Origin: Azospirillum oleiclasticum
Lineage (GTDB): Bacteria > Pseudomonadota > Alphaproteobacteria > Azospirillales > Azospirillaceae
NCBI RefSeq assembly: GCF_013423485.1
Contig: NZ_JABFFR010000009.1
Coordinates: forward strand, 124,001-188,000
Direction of reading: 5' to 3'
Length of the DNA: 64,000 bases
Under the pieces are notes generated by a model that had not been told where the DNA came from, made no database searches, and was given only the letters and a program-made list of their open reading frames with translations. Positions 18,765-31,278 of this stretch are shown here, in pieces. Position numbers and translations under genes: made by a program. The number at the start of each line of letters is the position of its first letter. The stretch's first letter is position 1.

Positions 18765-19763
18765 TCAGGCGCGGTCGGCGGAGTGGGCCGCGGGCTGGGC
18801 GGCCTGGGCCTGCGGCGCATCGTTGGATGCGGCGTCGGGCTGCGCCGTCTCCTCCGCGCGGGGCATGTGCGACAGGGCGGGAATGTCCAGGTCGGGCTCC
18901 AGCACCTCGTCCTTCACCGGGCGGGTGAGCAGGTCGATCAGCCGGGAGAGCGTCGCGCGCAGGTCCTTGCGGTGGACGACCATATCCACCATGCCGTGCT
19001 CCAGCAGATACTCGGAGCGCTGGAAACCCTCCGGCAGCGTCTCGCGGATGGTGCTCTCGATGACGCGGGCGCCGGCGAAGCCGATCTGTGCGCCCTTCTC
19101 CGCGATGTGCACGTCACCCAGCATGGCGAAGGACGCGGTGACGCCGCCGGTGGTCGGGTCGGTCAGCACCACCAGATAGGGCAGCCCGGCCTCCTTCACC
19201 ATCTCCACCGCGATGGTGGTGCGCGGCATCTGCATCAGGGACAGGATGCCCTCCTGCATGCGGGCACCGCCGGAAGCCGGCACCACGACCAGCGGCGCCT
19301 TCATCTCCACCGCCAGCTTCGCCGCGGTCAGCAGCCCCTCGCCCACCGCGATGCCCATGGAGCCACCCATGAAGCCGAAGTCAAAGGCGGCGACGACCGC
19401 CGGCAGCCCGCCGACGGACCCATGCCCGACAACGATGGCGTCGCCGCGGCCGGTCTTGGCCTGGGCCTCCTTCAGGCGGTCGGTGTAGCGCTTCTGGTCG
19501 CGGAACTTGAGGGGGTCGGCGACCGACTTCGGCAGTTCCACCGTCTGGTACTGCCCCTCGTCGAACAGCATGGCCATCCGCTTGAGCGGGTCGAGCCGCA
19601 TGTGGAAGCCGCAATGCTGACAGACGTGCAGATGTTCCTCCAGGTCGCGGTGGAACAGCATCGCCTCGCAGTTCGGGCATTTGTGCCAGAGGTTGTCCGG
19701 CACCTCCTTGCGGGCGTAGAGCGCACGGATCTTCGGTCGGACGTAGTTGGTCAGCCAGTTCAT
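18765..19763 (-). CDS. accD: Acetyl-CoA carboxylase carboxyltransferase beta subunit
   Basis: Beta subunit of the carboxyltransferase that makes malonyl-CoA for fatty acid synthesis. It has an N-terminal zinc ribbon (Cys29, Cys32, Cys48, Cys51) and a crotonase-fold domain with [11 protein letters not shown] and the DPTTGGV segments. The last ~40 residues form an Ala/Gln/Pro-rich tail, a common alphaproteobacterial variation. Its ATG overlaps the stop of the upstream HEPN-type gene (ATGA), so its translation appears coupled to a probable foreign module rather than directly to trpA. Confidence 0.97.
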   Translation of the reverse strand: MNWLTNYVRPKIRALYARKEVPDNLWHKCPNCEAMLFHRDLEEHLHVCQHCGFHMRLDPLKRMAMLFDEGQYQTVELPKSVADPLKFRDQKRYTDRLKEAQAKTGRGDAIVVGHGSVGGLPAVVAAFDFGFMGGSMGIAVGEGLLTAAKLAVEMKAPLVVVPASGGARMQEGILSLMQMPRTTIAVEMVKEAGLPYLVVLTDPTTGGVTASFAMLGDVHIAEKGAQIGFAGARVIESTIRETLPEGFQRSEYLLEHGMVDMVVHRKDLRATLSRLIDLLTRPVKDEVLEPDLDIPALSHMPRAEETAQPDAASNDAPQAQAAQPAAHSADRA

Positions 19764-20230
19764 GGGGTTTCGCTCATCTGCCGGGCGATATCCTGGATTT
19801 CCTTGACCCTCAACGCGAAGTCCTCCTCCTGGAGGAGTGGCCGGCCATGGGCAAGGTGATTGCGGATATCGTGAAGTTCCTTGATCTTGTTGTACGTGCT
19901 CGCACCTTTTTCGGTCAGGAGTGCGGCTCGGTTCATGAATGGAATTGTGCGAATCCGGTCCCCGCTCTCATCCAGGATATCCCAGACACGCCGCTCCTCC
20001 CATGAGGTCGCTCCCTTCCGGCGCCGGATCAGATCCCGGCACAGCTGGTTTACACGATCTTCGAACTGCGAGAACAGCAGCATGAAGTACGCGGCGGCAT
20101 TGACCTTCCGTAAATCGGAAAACACCGCGCCCGATTCAGGCTCGCCGCGTTCGTGTTCGCCCTCGACCAAGTCTTCGAAATGCCGGTCGGAATGAAAGAA
20201 CGCGGTGGCCACCGATGTCTCGTCGATCAT
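19760..20230 (-). CDS. HEPN-like protein, second gene of a two-gene insert
   Basis: A 156-residue, mostly helical protein with a candidate HEPN ribonuclease motif RxxxxH: Arg123-Asn-His-Leu-Ala-His128 in DIRNHLAHG. The preceding helix ([21 protein letters not shown]) also resembles HEPN proteins, in which two such motifs form an RNase site at a dimer interface. HEPN proteins are frequent in toxin-antitoxin and phage-defence systems. The gene is clearly less GC-rich than trpA and accD (a 60-base sample at 19861-19920 is 29/60 G+C by my count). It overlaps the upstream partner stop and the downstream accD start by four bases each. The HEPN call rests on the motif and helical context, without a database search. 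Confidence 0.65.
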   Translation of the reverse strand: MIDETSVATAFFHSDRHFEDLVEGEHERGEPESGAVFSDLRKVNAAAYFMLLFSQFEDRVNQLCRDLIRRRKGATSWEERRVWDILDESGDRIRTIPFMNRAALLTEKGASTYNKIKELHDIRNHLAHGRPLLQEEDFALRVKEIQDIARQMSETP

Positions 20231-20688
20231 CGTGCCTCTCCGATCAATGCCGCGATCGCTCCGGCGGTCAGGGCAACGCCGCCGTCCTGCCATGTCATCG
20301 GATCGAACAGCCGCCAGTCCGCCGTTCCCGGCCCTTCCGACAGATCGAGCAGCCGCGCCGGGCGGCGGGTGCCGAGGATCATGACCCGTCCGCGCGTTCC
20401 GGAAACCCACCGGGCATCGGGGATGAATTTCACGGTGGCCTTACCAGGACCGTGAAGTTCGAGAATGCTGAGCGGGTAGGCCGGAATGCCCCTGAGCTGC
20501 ATGATCCGTTCGCTGATGACCGATGTGCGGGAGTCGTCGGCCGTCCAACCGCCGAGCCCAGCGGCGACACTACGGATCATCGCGAACAACTCTGCGATCC
20601 GACGCTTCCAATCCTCGATTTCCGCACGCGCTTCCTCGGCGGTCGGGACCTTCTCAGGCTCGGCATCATCGACGGTCAAGAACGCCAT
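20227..20688 (-). CDS. Unrecognised partner of the HEPN-like gene
   Basis: A 153-residue protein of no family I recognise. It has an acidic/helical N-terminal part (PTAEEARAEIEDWKRRIAELFAMIRS) followed by a beta-rich C-terminal half with several short strands (YPLSILELHG, KATVKFIP, GRVMILG, ARLLDLSEG). It lacks the GSxRxxD motif of MNT antitoxins, so this is not a standard HEPN/MNT pair. The ATG at 20688 has a GGGAGG site eight bases upstream, 23 bases after the trpA stop; its stop overlaps the HEPN-like start (ATGA). Being first in the pair and tightly coupled, it could be an antitoxin or regulatory partner, but that is inference. Confidence 0.6.
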   Translation of the reverse strand: MAFLTVDDAEPEKVPTAEEARAEIEDWKRRIAELFAMIRSVAAGLGGWTADDSRTSVISERIMQLRGIPAYPLSILELHGPGKATVKFIPDARWVSGTRGRVMILGTRRPARLLDLSEGPGTADWRLFDPMTWQDGGVALTAGAIAALIGEAR

Positions 20689-20711
20689 GGCGACAACCTC
20701 CCGATGCCCGC

Positions 20712-21542
20712 CTACCCCCGGGCGCCGCGCACGCCGGCGGCGAGATCGCGGACGAAGCCCAGCACATCCTCGACCAGATCCGGCTTGGGCAGGCCGTCGC
20801 CGTCCAGCCCCGCGGCCACGCGGTTGACGATGGCGGATCCCACCACGGCGGCGTCGGCGGTGCGGGCGACGGCGGCCGCCTGCTCCGGCGTCTTGATGCC
20901 GAAGCCGACAGCGACCGGCAGGTCGGTGTGGCGCTTCAGCCGCTCCACCGCGATGGCGATCTCGGCATCGCCGGCGCTGGCCGCCCCGGTGATGCCGGTG
21001 ACCGAGACGTAATAGACGAAGCCCGAGGTGTTGCGCAGCACGGTGGGGAGGCGCTTGTCGTCGGTGGTCGGCGTCGCCAGCCGGATGAAGTTGACGCCGG
21101 CCTTCAGCGCCGGCAGGCACAGCTCCTCGTCCTCCTCCGGCGGCAGGTCGACGACGATCAGCCCGTCCACCCCCGCGGCCTTGGCGTCGGTGAGGAAGCG
21201 GTCGACGCCGTAGGAATGGATGGGGTTGTAGTAGCCCATCAGCACCACCGGTGTCTCGTCGTCCCTGGCGCGCAGGGCGCGGACGAGGTCGAGGGTGTGG
21301 ACGGTGGTCGCCCCGGCCTTGAGCGCGCGCAGCCCCGCCGCCTGGATGGCGGGGCCGTCGGCCATCGGGTCGGTGAAGGGCATGCCCAGCTCGATCACGT
21401 CGGCCCCGGCCTCCGGCAACCCTTCCAGGATGGCGCGGCTGGTCTCGTGGTCGGGGTCGCCGGCGGTGATGAAGGCGACCAGACCGGCGCGCCCCTCGGC
21501 CTTCAGGCGGGCGAAACGGCGGGCGATGCGTTCGGCGCTCAC
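20712..21542 (-). CDS. trpA: Tryptophan synthase alpha chain
   Basis: TIM-barrel subunit that cleaves indole-3-glycerol phosphate and channels indole to TrpB. The catalytic Glu is in [14 protein letters not shown] together with the catalytic Asp; the phosphate-binding GFGI and VGSAIV segments are present. 276 residues is normal. The GTG start at 21542 overlaps the trpB stop (GTGA), which decides against the longer open frame. Downstream, the usual accD is displaced by the two-gene HEPN-like module. Confidence 0.96.
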   Translation of the reverse strand: MSAERIARRFARLKAEGRAGLVAFITAGDPDHETSRAILEGLPEAGADVIELGMPFTDPMADGPAIQAAGLRALKAGATTVHTLDLVRALRARDDETPVVLMGYYNPIHSYGVDRFLTDAKAAGVDGLIVVDLPPEEDEELCLPALKAGVNFIRLATPTTDDKRLPTVLRNTSGFVYYVSVTGITGAASAGDAEIAIAVERLKRHTDLPVAVGFGIKTPEQAAAVARTADAAVVGSAIVNRVAAGLDGDGLPKPDLVEDVLGFVRDLAAGVRGARG

Positions 21543-22756
21543 AGCGAGACCCCCAGATGCTTGGCGACGGTGAAGATGTCCTTGTCGCCGCGGCCGGACA
21601 GGCAGAGCACCATCAGATGCTCCGGGCTCAGCGTCGGCGCGCGCCGCATCACCTCGACCAGCGCGTGGGCCGACTCCAGCGCCGGCAGGATGCCCTCGGT
21701 GCGCGAGCAGTATTGGAACGCCTTCAGCGTCTCGTCGTCGGTGGCCGATACGTATTCGACCCGGCCGCTGTCGTGCAGCCACGCGTGCTCCGGCCCGACG
21801 CCGGGGTAGTCGAGCCCGGCGGAGATCGAGTGCCCGTCGCGGATCTGACCGTCCGCATCCTGCAGCAGGTAGGTGCGGTTGCCGTGCAGCACCCCCGGCC
21901 GGCCGCCGGCGATGGAGGCGGCGTGGTCGTCCGGCCCCTTGTCCAGCCCGTGGCCGGCGGCCTCGACACCGATCAGCTTCACCGACGGCTCGTCGAGGAA
22001 GGGGTGGAAGATGCCGATGGCGTTGGAGCCGCCGCCGATGCAGGCGACGATGCTGTCGGGCAGCCGGCCCTCCTGCTCCTGCATCTGGGCCTTCACCTCC
22101 TCGCCGATCACCGACTGGAAGTCGCGGACCATCATGGGATAGGGGTGCGGGCCGGCGGCGGTGCCGATCAGGTAATAGGTGTCGGCGACGTTGGTCACCC
22201 AGTCGCGCAGGGCGTCGTTCATCGCGTCCTTCAGCGTCCGCGCGCCCGACGTGACCGAGCGGACCTCGGCACCCAGCAGCTTCATGCGGAACACGTTCGG
22301 CTGCTGCCGGGCGATGTCCACCTCGCCCATGTAGATCACGCAGGGCATGTCGAACAGCGCGCAGACGGTGGCCGTCGCCACGCCGTGCTGGCCGGCGCCC
22401 GTCTCCGCGATGATGCGCTTCTTGCCCATGCGCCGGGCCAGCAGGATCTGGCCGATGCAGTTGTTGATCTTGTGCGCGCCGGTGTGGTTCAGCTCCTCGC
22501 GCTTGAAGAAGATCTTGGCCCCCCCCAGCTCGCGGGTCATCCGCTCCGCGAAGTAGAGCGGATTCGGGCGACCGACATACTGCTTCAGCCGGGTCTTCAG
22601 GTCCCCCTCGAAGTCAGGGTCGGCGCGGGCGTCGCTGTAGGCCCGCTCGACGTCGAGGATGAGGGGCATCAGCGTCTCGGCGACGAAGCGCCCGCCAAAG
22701 ATTCCGAAATGCCCGCGCTCGTCCGGGCCGGAGCGGAAGGTGTTGGGTCTGGTCAT
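21539..22756 (-). CDS. trpB: Tryptophan synthase beta chain
   Basis: PLP enzyme that condenses indole with serine. It shows the PLP lysine in [12 protein letters not shown], the GAGQHG loop, and the phosphate-binding GGGSNAIG. 405 residues, normal length, start at ATG 22756. It is coupled to trpA. The usual upstream trpF is absent; the next gene in that direction is an amino-acid binding protein, so the promoter probably lies in the 122-base gap before trpB. Confidence 0.97.
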   Translation of the reverse strand: MTRPNTFRSGPDERGHFGIFGGRFVAETLMPLILDVERAYSDARADPDFEGDLKTRLKQYVGRPNPLYFAERMTRELGGAKIFFKREELNHTGAHKINNCIGQILLARRMGKKRIIAETGAGQHGVATATVCALFDMPCVIYMGEVDIARQQPNVFRMKLLGAEVRSVTSGARTLKDAMNDALRDWVTNVADTYYLIGTAAGPHPYPMMVRDFQSVIGEEVKAQMQEQEGRLPDSIVACIGGGSNAIGIFHPFLDEPSVKLIGVEAAGHGLDKGPDDHAASIAGGRPGVLHGNRTYLLQDADGQIRDGHSISAGLDYPGVGPEHAWLHDSGRVEYVSATDDETLKAFQYCSRTEGILPALESAHALVEVMRRAPTLSPEHLMVLCLSGRGDKDIFTVAKHLGVSL

Positions 22757-22878
22757 CGCGACGGGGAAACCATTCTGATCGGACGGGCCCGCTGCCCGTG
22801 AAGCCGGCACCATAGCGGCGCTTTCAGCGGATTTGAAGGGCCGGGCGCGCTTTTCAAGCCCCGGCGCCGTTGGTTCCG

Positions 22879-23916
22879 TCATCCCCCCAGCGGCGGGGCG
22901 TACATCAGGCCGCCGCGGTTCCACAGCGCGTTCTGCCCACGGTCGATGCCCAGCCGCGAGCCGGCCCCGAGGTTGCGGTCGAAGATCTCGCCGAAGTTGC
23001 CGACCGCGCTGATCACCCGCAGGGCCCAGCGGTCGTCGAGCCCGAGCCCGGTGCCGATCCCCGGCGTCAGACCCAGGAGGCGCCCGACCTCCGGGTCGGG
23101 GCTGTCCTTCACCATGGGGGCCTTGGCCTCCGTCAGGCCCTTCTCCTCCGCAACGATGGTGGCGAGGATGACCCACCGGACCAGCTCCCGCCACCGGTCG
23201 TCGCCCGCGCGCACCATCGGCCCCAGCGGCTCCTTCGAGATGACCTCGGGCAGAATCACATAGTCCGCCGGGTTCGGCGCGTTGAGCAGGCGCTGCGCGA
23301 ACAGCCCGATGCGGTCGTTGGTGTACAGGTCGCAATGGTGGTTGAAGAAGGCGCTCAGCGCGCCTTCGGTGGACTGGACGCGGCGGATGGTCAACCGGGT
23401 CCCGGTCTCCGCCTGCCAGGCCTCCAGGTTGCGGATGCTGGTGGTGCGCTCGATCACGCAGACGGTGGCGTCGGCGATGTCGGCCAGCGAGCGGATGCCG
23501 CGCGAGCGATGCGCCATGAAGCCTTGCCCGTCGTACATGTAGATGATCGGGAAATCGACGGGCCGCGTCATGTCGCGCTCCAGCGTCCAGGTCGTCCCCT
23601 CCATGCTGACGTCGACGGAGCCGTCCTCCACGGTCTTGAAACGGTTCTGCGAACTCAGCTCGACGTACTCGACATTGTCGGCACCACCGGTCGCCGCCGC
23701 CGCCACGGCGCGGCACAGATCGACGAAGAAGCCCTTCCAATGGCCGCCCTCGTCCATCACCGCCAGCCCGACGCCACTCGTCGTCACCCCGCAGCGGAGC
23801 ACGCCGCGCTCGCGCACGCGTTCCAGCGTGTCCCCGAACGCCGCGGACGCCGACACCACCGGCCCGGACAGGACCGCGGCCAGCGTCACGACCCAAAGAA
23901 GCCACCCGGAACGCAT
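22879..23916 (-). CDS. General amino acid ABC binding protein (AapJ/BztA type)
   Basis: Periplasmic solute-binding protein of family 3, closest in style to AapJ/BztA, which bind many L-amino acids. It has a signal peptide (residues 1-26, ending ASA-AF) and the domain start [17 protein letters not shown]. Typical later segments are [11 protein letters not shown] and [12 protein letters not shown]. 345 residues matches the family. No permease or ATPase gene (aapQMP) is adjacent, so it is an orphan binding protein that may serve a transporter elsewhere. Confidence 0.88.
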   Translation of the reverse strand: MRSGWLLWVVTLAAVLSGPVVSASAAFGDTLERVRERGVLRCGVTTSGVGLAVMDEGGHWKGFFVDLCRAVAAAATGGADNVEYVELSSQNRFKTVEDGSVDVSMEGTTWTLERDMTRPVDFPIIYMYDGQGFMAHRSRGIRSLADIADATVCVIERTTSIRNLEAWQAETGTRLTIRRVQSTEGALSAFFNHHCDLYTNDRIGLFAQRLLNAPNPADYVILPEVISKEPLGPMVRAGDDRWRELVRWVILATIVAEEKGLTEAKAPMVKDSPDPEVGRLLGLTPGIGTGLGLDDRWALRVISAVGNFGEIFDRNLGAGSRLGIDRGQNALWNRGGLMYAPPLGG

Positions 23917-24054
23917 AGGACACCTCCGCCGATGCGGCTAGGATCAATCCTTAGAGGGCGGGCGGTCAAGCCTCCGCCGCAATCGGGCGTGCACCCCGCA
24001 TGGACGGGGCCGCGCCCCGCGTGTTATGGGGAACCGTTTGCGCTCGTGAGAAAG

Positions 24055-27681
<3,627 letters not shown>

Positions 27682-27748
27682 AACATTATTCATCATCCGT
27701 GTGCACCGCGGCTTGTGGTGCCAACACCCGTGGACTAGTCTGGCGGTC

Positions 27749-30142
27749 GTGACGGCTTCGACCAAAACATTCGTCCCGGCATCGGCCGCGCTGGGACTGG
27801 CGGTGGGGTTCGCGCTGGCCCTGGTGGCGGCGGCGCCTCCCATTCTGTGCCTGTTGGCGGCGGTGGTCGTGGCGGCGGCGGCGGCGCTGGGCTGGCACAC
27901 GCTGGCGGTCCGCAACCGCGCATCGCATCTCTCGACCGAGATGGACCGGCTGGACGCGGTGCTCGCGGCTTCCCCCACCGCGTGGTGCGGCTGGACAGCC
28001 GACGGCCACCGCACGGCAGCACCCGGTTTCGCCGCCCTGCTCGACAACCGGCCATGCGACACGCCGGAGGAGGTGGCCGCGGCCTTCCTACCTCCCGATG
28101 CCGATGCCGTCGCCGGGGCGCTGGAGCGGCTGCGCCGCAAGGGCGAGCCGTTCGACCTCGTGGCCGTGTCGCGAGGGGGCCGGCACCTGCGGTTGTACGG
28201 ACGGCGTGGCAGCGGCTCCCTCACGGCCGGCACGGTGGACGCGCTGTGGATCGACGACGTCACCCCGGCACGGCACGAGGTGGAGGCGTTGCAGGAGGCG
28301 CAGACACTCGACCGGGCCTCGCTGGACAGCCTGCGCGCGGGTCTCGACGCCCTGCCCATCCCGGTGTGGATCCGCGACGACGGGCTCTCCCTGTCCTGGT
28401 GCAACCGCGCCTACGGCCGTGCGGTGGATGCGGAACCCGACACCGCCGCGCGCGAACAGCGGGAGCTGCTGTCCGCCGGCGGCGGGCGGCGGCTGGCCGA
28501 ACGGGCGCGCGCCACCGGCATGGCGCAGTCGGAGCGGGTGCCTGTCGTGATCGGCACCGACCGCCGCCTGCTGGAGGTCACCGAGACGTTGCTGCCGGCC
28601 GCCGGCGGCGGCGGACCGGTGGCGGTCGGCTACGCCATCGACCGCACCGAGCTGGAGGACGGGCGCGCCGAGCTGCGCCGCCACCAGACCGCGCACGCCG
28701 AGGTTCTGGAGCGGCTGGGCTCGGCCATCCTCATCTTCGGCCCGGACACCCGCATCACCTTCTTCAACCAGGCCTTCGTCCGGCTGTGGGACCTGGACGA
28801 GGAATGGCTGCGCGGCGAACCGACCCACGGCGAGTTGCTGGAGGAGCTGCGCAGCCGCCGCAAGCTGCCGGAATACGCCGACTTCCAGAGCTTCAAGCGC
28901 GAGCGTCTCACCCGCTACACCCGGCTGATGGAAGCGGCCGAGGAGCTGATGCATCTGCCCGATGGGACGACGTTGAGGGTGCTGACCGCGCCGCACCCGC
29001 TGGGCGGGCTGATCCTGATCCTCGAGGATGTGACCAACACGCTGGCGCTGGAATCCTCCTACAACACCCTGATCGCCGTGCAGCAGGAGACGCTGGACAA
29101 TCTGGCGGAGGGCATCGCGGTGTTCGGCGGGGACGGGCGGCTGAAACTGTCCAACCCCTCCTTCGCCCGCGTCTGGGACTTGCGCGACGAGGATCTGCAG
29201 GGCGAGCCGCACATCACCGCCGTGTTCGAGCGGATGCGGCCCTTCTTCGTGGACGACAACGGCGACGATCCCGGCGGCTGGGACGTGCTGAAGGAGGAGA
29301 TGATCGCCGCCACGCTGGACCGCGCCGTGCGCTCCGGCCGGCTGGAGCGGTCCGACGGCTCGGTGGTCGAGTTCTCCACCCTGCCCCTGCCCGACGGGGC
29401 CGTGCTCAACAGCTACCTCGACGTCACCGACAGCGCCCGGCTTGAGCAGGCGTTGCGCGCCTCCAACGCCGCGCTGGAGGCGGCCGACCAGTTGAAGAGC
29501 GAGTTCATCGCCAACGTCTCCCACCACCTGCGCACGCCGCTGAACGGCATCATCGGCTTCGCCGAGGTGCTGGCGAACGAGTATTTCGGCCCGCTCACCC
29601 CGCGCCAGAGCGAGTATGTGAAGGGCATCCTCGGCGGTGGCGGGCGGCTGCTGGAACTGATCGACGACATCGTCGACCTCACCAGCGTGGGCCAGAGCGT
29701 CAGCGCTTTGGAGCGCGGATCCGTGGACGTGTCGGAGCTGGTGGAGTCCGTCGCCGGCCTGACCCGCGAATGGGCGCGCCGCGAGGGGCTGCGGCTGGAG
29801 GTGGCGGTGCAGCCCCGCATCGGCACGGTCACCGCCGACGGGCGGCGGCTGAAGCAGGCGCTCTTCAACCTCGTGGTCGCCGCCATCCGCCAGCCGCCGC
29901 CGCAGGGACGCATCCGCCTGTCGGCGGAGCGGACCGACGGCATCCTGACCCTGACCGTCGGCGATCCGACCCTGCCACCGGCCGACCCCGCCCGCGGCAG
30001 CCGTGTGCTGTCCACCGACGGTCTCGGCCTCGGCATGGCGCTGGTGCGCAGCGTGGTCGATCTGCACGGCGGCCGGCTGCTGCTGGACGGCGAACCCGGC
30101 CACGGCAACCGCGTCCGCTGCGTGCTGCCGGCGGGTGACTGA
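27749..30142 (+). CDS. PAS sensor histidine kinase with degenerate ATPase domain
   Basis: Sensor kinase of about 797 residues. It has two N-terminal hydrophobic segments, then several PAS-type domains (including two PAS_7-like units around residues 325-560), HisKA with phospho-His near 590 (VSHHLRTPLNGIIGF; the usual Glu after His is His), and a C-terminal HATPase fold. The ATPase boxes are weak: the N-box reads LFNLVVAAIRQ with the metal-binding Asn of NAI replaced, the G1 box DxGxG is absent (GDPTLPPAD), and only the G2 box (TDGLGLGMALV) looks normal. Autophosphorylation is therefore doubtful. The GTG at 27749 is preferred because upstream DNA is AT-richer and looks intergenic; an in-frame ATG at 27674 overlaps the previous kinase gene. 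Confidence 0.8.
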   Translation: MTASTKTFVPASAALGLAVGFALALVAAAPPILCLLAAVVVAAAAALGWHTLAVRNRASHLSTEMDRLDAVLAASPTAWCGWTADGHRTAAPGFAALLDNRPCDTPEEVAAAFLPPDADAVAGALERLRRKGEPFDLVAVSRGGRHLRLYGRRGSGSLTAGTVDALWIDDVTPARHEVEALQEAQTLDRASLDSLRAGLDALPIPVWIRDDGLSLSWCNRAYGRAVDAEPDTAAREQRELLSAGGGRRLAERARATGMAQSERVPVVIGTDRRLLEVTETLLPAAGGGGPVAVGYAIDRTELEDGRAELRRHQTAHAEVLERLGSAILIFGPDTRITFFNQAFVRLWDLDEEWLRGEPTHGELLEELRSRRKLPEYADFQSFKRERLTRYTRLMEAAEELMHLPDGTTLRVLTAPHPLGGLILILEDVTNTLALESSYNTLIAVQQETLDNLAEGIAVFGGDGRLKLSNPSFARVWDLRDEDLQGEPHITAVFERMRPFFVDDNGDDPGGWDVLKEEMIAATLDRAVRSGRLERSDGSVVEFSTLPLPDGAVLNSYLDVTDSARLEQALRASNAALEAADQLKSEFIANVSHHLRTPLNGIIGFAEVLANEYFGPLTPRQSEYVKGILGGGGRLLELIDDIVDLTSVGQSVSALERGSVDVSELVESVAGLTREWARREGLRLEVAVQPRIGTVTADGRRLKQALFNLVVAAIRQPPPQGRIRLSAERTDGILTLTVGDPTLPPADPARGSRVLSTDGLGLGMALVRSVVDLHGGRLLLDGEPGHGNRVRCVLPAGD

Positions 30143-30178
30143 CCAAGCGCCGCCAAATCATCCGCGACGCTGAGAATC

Positions 30179-30235
30179 AGACTGACCGATAAGTCCCGAT
30201 AGCCCTCCATAAGACGGACATCGCTTCCCCCGGTA
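30179..30235 (+). promoter_or_regulatory. Shared control element upstream of the TAXI operon
   Basis: A 57-base stretch that aligns with 34940-34997 upstream of the molybdenum hydroxylase operon. The first 34 positions match at 22 sites without gaps, then both continue with TCGCT, a C-run and GGTA after a one-base gap. It contains ATAAG twice, 20 bases apart (30189 and 30209), i.e. two helical turns. This is probably a regulator site plus promoter. Confidence 0.5.
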
Positions 30236-30280
30236 CTCGTGGACGCACTGGATCCGCGCCCGCGACGAAGGAGGAAACCC

Positions 30281-31276
30281 ATGAAACTCGCGCTGACGGC
30301 CACCGCCGCACTCGCCCTGGCGCTCGCCACCGCCCCGGCAGCCGCCCAGACGGCGAAACCCGTCGAGCTGCGCATCGCGTCCTTCAACGTCGGGTCGAGC
30401 TGGTTCGTCTATGGCGTGACGCTGGCCGAGGTGCTGCGCGGCAAGCTGCCCCAGGGCTCCAAGGTGGACGCCCCGCCGCTCGGCGGCGGCACCGCCAACC
30501 CGCAGCTCGTCGAGCGCGGCAAGGCCGACATCGGGCTGAGCTTCGCCGTGGTCAACGCCTGGGCCGTGAAGGGCACTTTCGCCTTCGACAAGCCGCAGGG
30601 AAAGGTCCGCACCCTGATGGGCGGGCTCGACGACTATTATCTGGGCATCGTCGCCAACGGCAAGGACCGCGGGCCGGACCTCAACGAGTTCCTCGACAAA
30701 CAGAAGCCCGACACCCGGATCATGCTGCTGAAGAAGGGCAGCTTCGGCTCCTTCGCCGGTCAGCAGATTCTCGACGTGGCCGGATCCGGGGAGAAGGAGG
30801 TGGCGGCGCGCGGCGGCCGGTACGACTTCGCCGACTTCCCCGTCATCCAGGCCGCCTTCCCCGCCGGCACCGCCGACCTGTTCATCCAGGTCATCACCCG
30901 CGGCCACCCGGCCGTGACGGAAATGGCCGAGACCGGCAACGTCACCCTCCTGGAGCCGTCGCAGAAGGTATTGGCGGCGATGACGGAGAAGTTCGGCTGG
31001 TCCGTGGACACGCTGCCCAAGGGGTCCTTCCACGGCCAGACCCGCGATCTGACCCTGCCCGGCACCACCACCGCCATCATCGCCTCGTCCGACATGACCG
31101 ACGACCTCGCCTACACCATCGTCAAGACCGTGTGCGAGAACCAGGACGCCTTCAAGGCCGGCCACAAGGCGCTGTCGGGCTTCGACTGCGCCACCAAGGC
31201 CTGGAAGGCCGACAATCTCGGCGCGCCGCTGCACCCGGGTGCCGCCCGCTACTACCGCGAGCGCGGCTGGATGTGA
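30281..31276 (+). CDS. TAXI-family TRAP solute-binding protein
   Basis: Periplasmic binding component of a TRAP-TAXI secondary importer. The signal peptide is residues 1-23 (ending AAA-QT). Domain start is ELRIASFNVGSSWFVYGVTLAEVL, with GTANPQLVERGKADIGLSFAVVNAW, the classical TAXI pattern; the C-terminal region (DDLAYTIVKTVCEN...HPGAARYYRERG) is also family-typical. 331 residues. The ATG at 30281 follows a strong GGAGG site. It is two bases upstream of the fused membrane component. TAXI substrates are poorly known (dicarboxylates, glutamate and other organic acids), so the ligand is open. Confidence 0.94.
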   Translation: MKLALTATAALALALATAPAAAQTAKPVELRIASFNVGSSWFVYGVTLAEVLRGKLPQGSKVDAPPLGGGTANPQLVERGKADIGLSFAVVNAWAVKGTFAFDKPQGKVRTLMGGLDDYYLGIVANGKDRGPDLNEFLDKQKPDTRIMLLKKGSFGSFAGQQILDVAGSGEKEVAARGGRYDFADFPVIQAAFPAGTADLFIQVITRGHPAVTEMAETGNVTLLEPSQKVLAAMTEKFGWSVDTLPKGSFHGQTRDLTLPGTTTAIIASSDMTDDLAYTIVKTVCENQDAFKAGHKALSGFDCATKAWKADNLGAPLHPGAARYYRERGWM

Positions 31277-31278
31277 CG

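Noticed and set aside
19760..20688. Standard MNT-HEPN toxin-antitoxin pair
   Set aside because: The partner lacks the nucleotidyltransferase GSxRxxD motif, so only the HEPN-like half fits.
22757..23947. Long N-terminal extension of TrpB on the minus strand
   Set aside because: It is out of frame with the binding protein gene it covers and has low-complexity Arg/Gly/Ala composition; TrpB is complete from 22756.
22870..24054. N-terminal extension of the hybrid kinase by ~395 residues
   Set aside because: This part is antisense to the amino-acid binding protein gene, and the kinase has a natural membrane-helix start near 24055.
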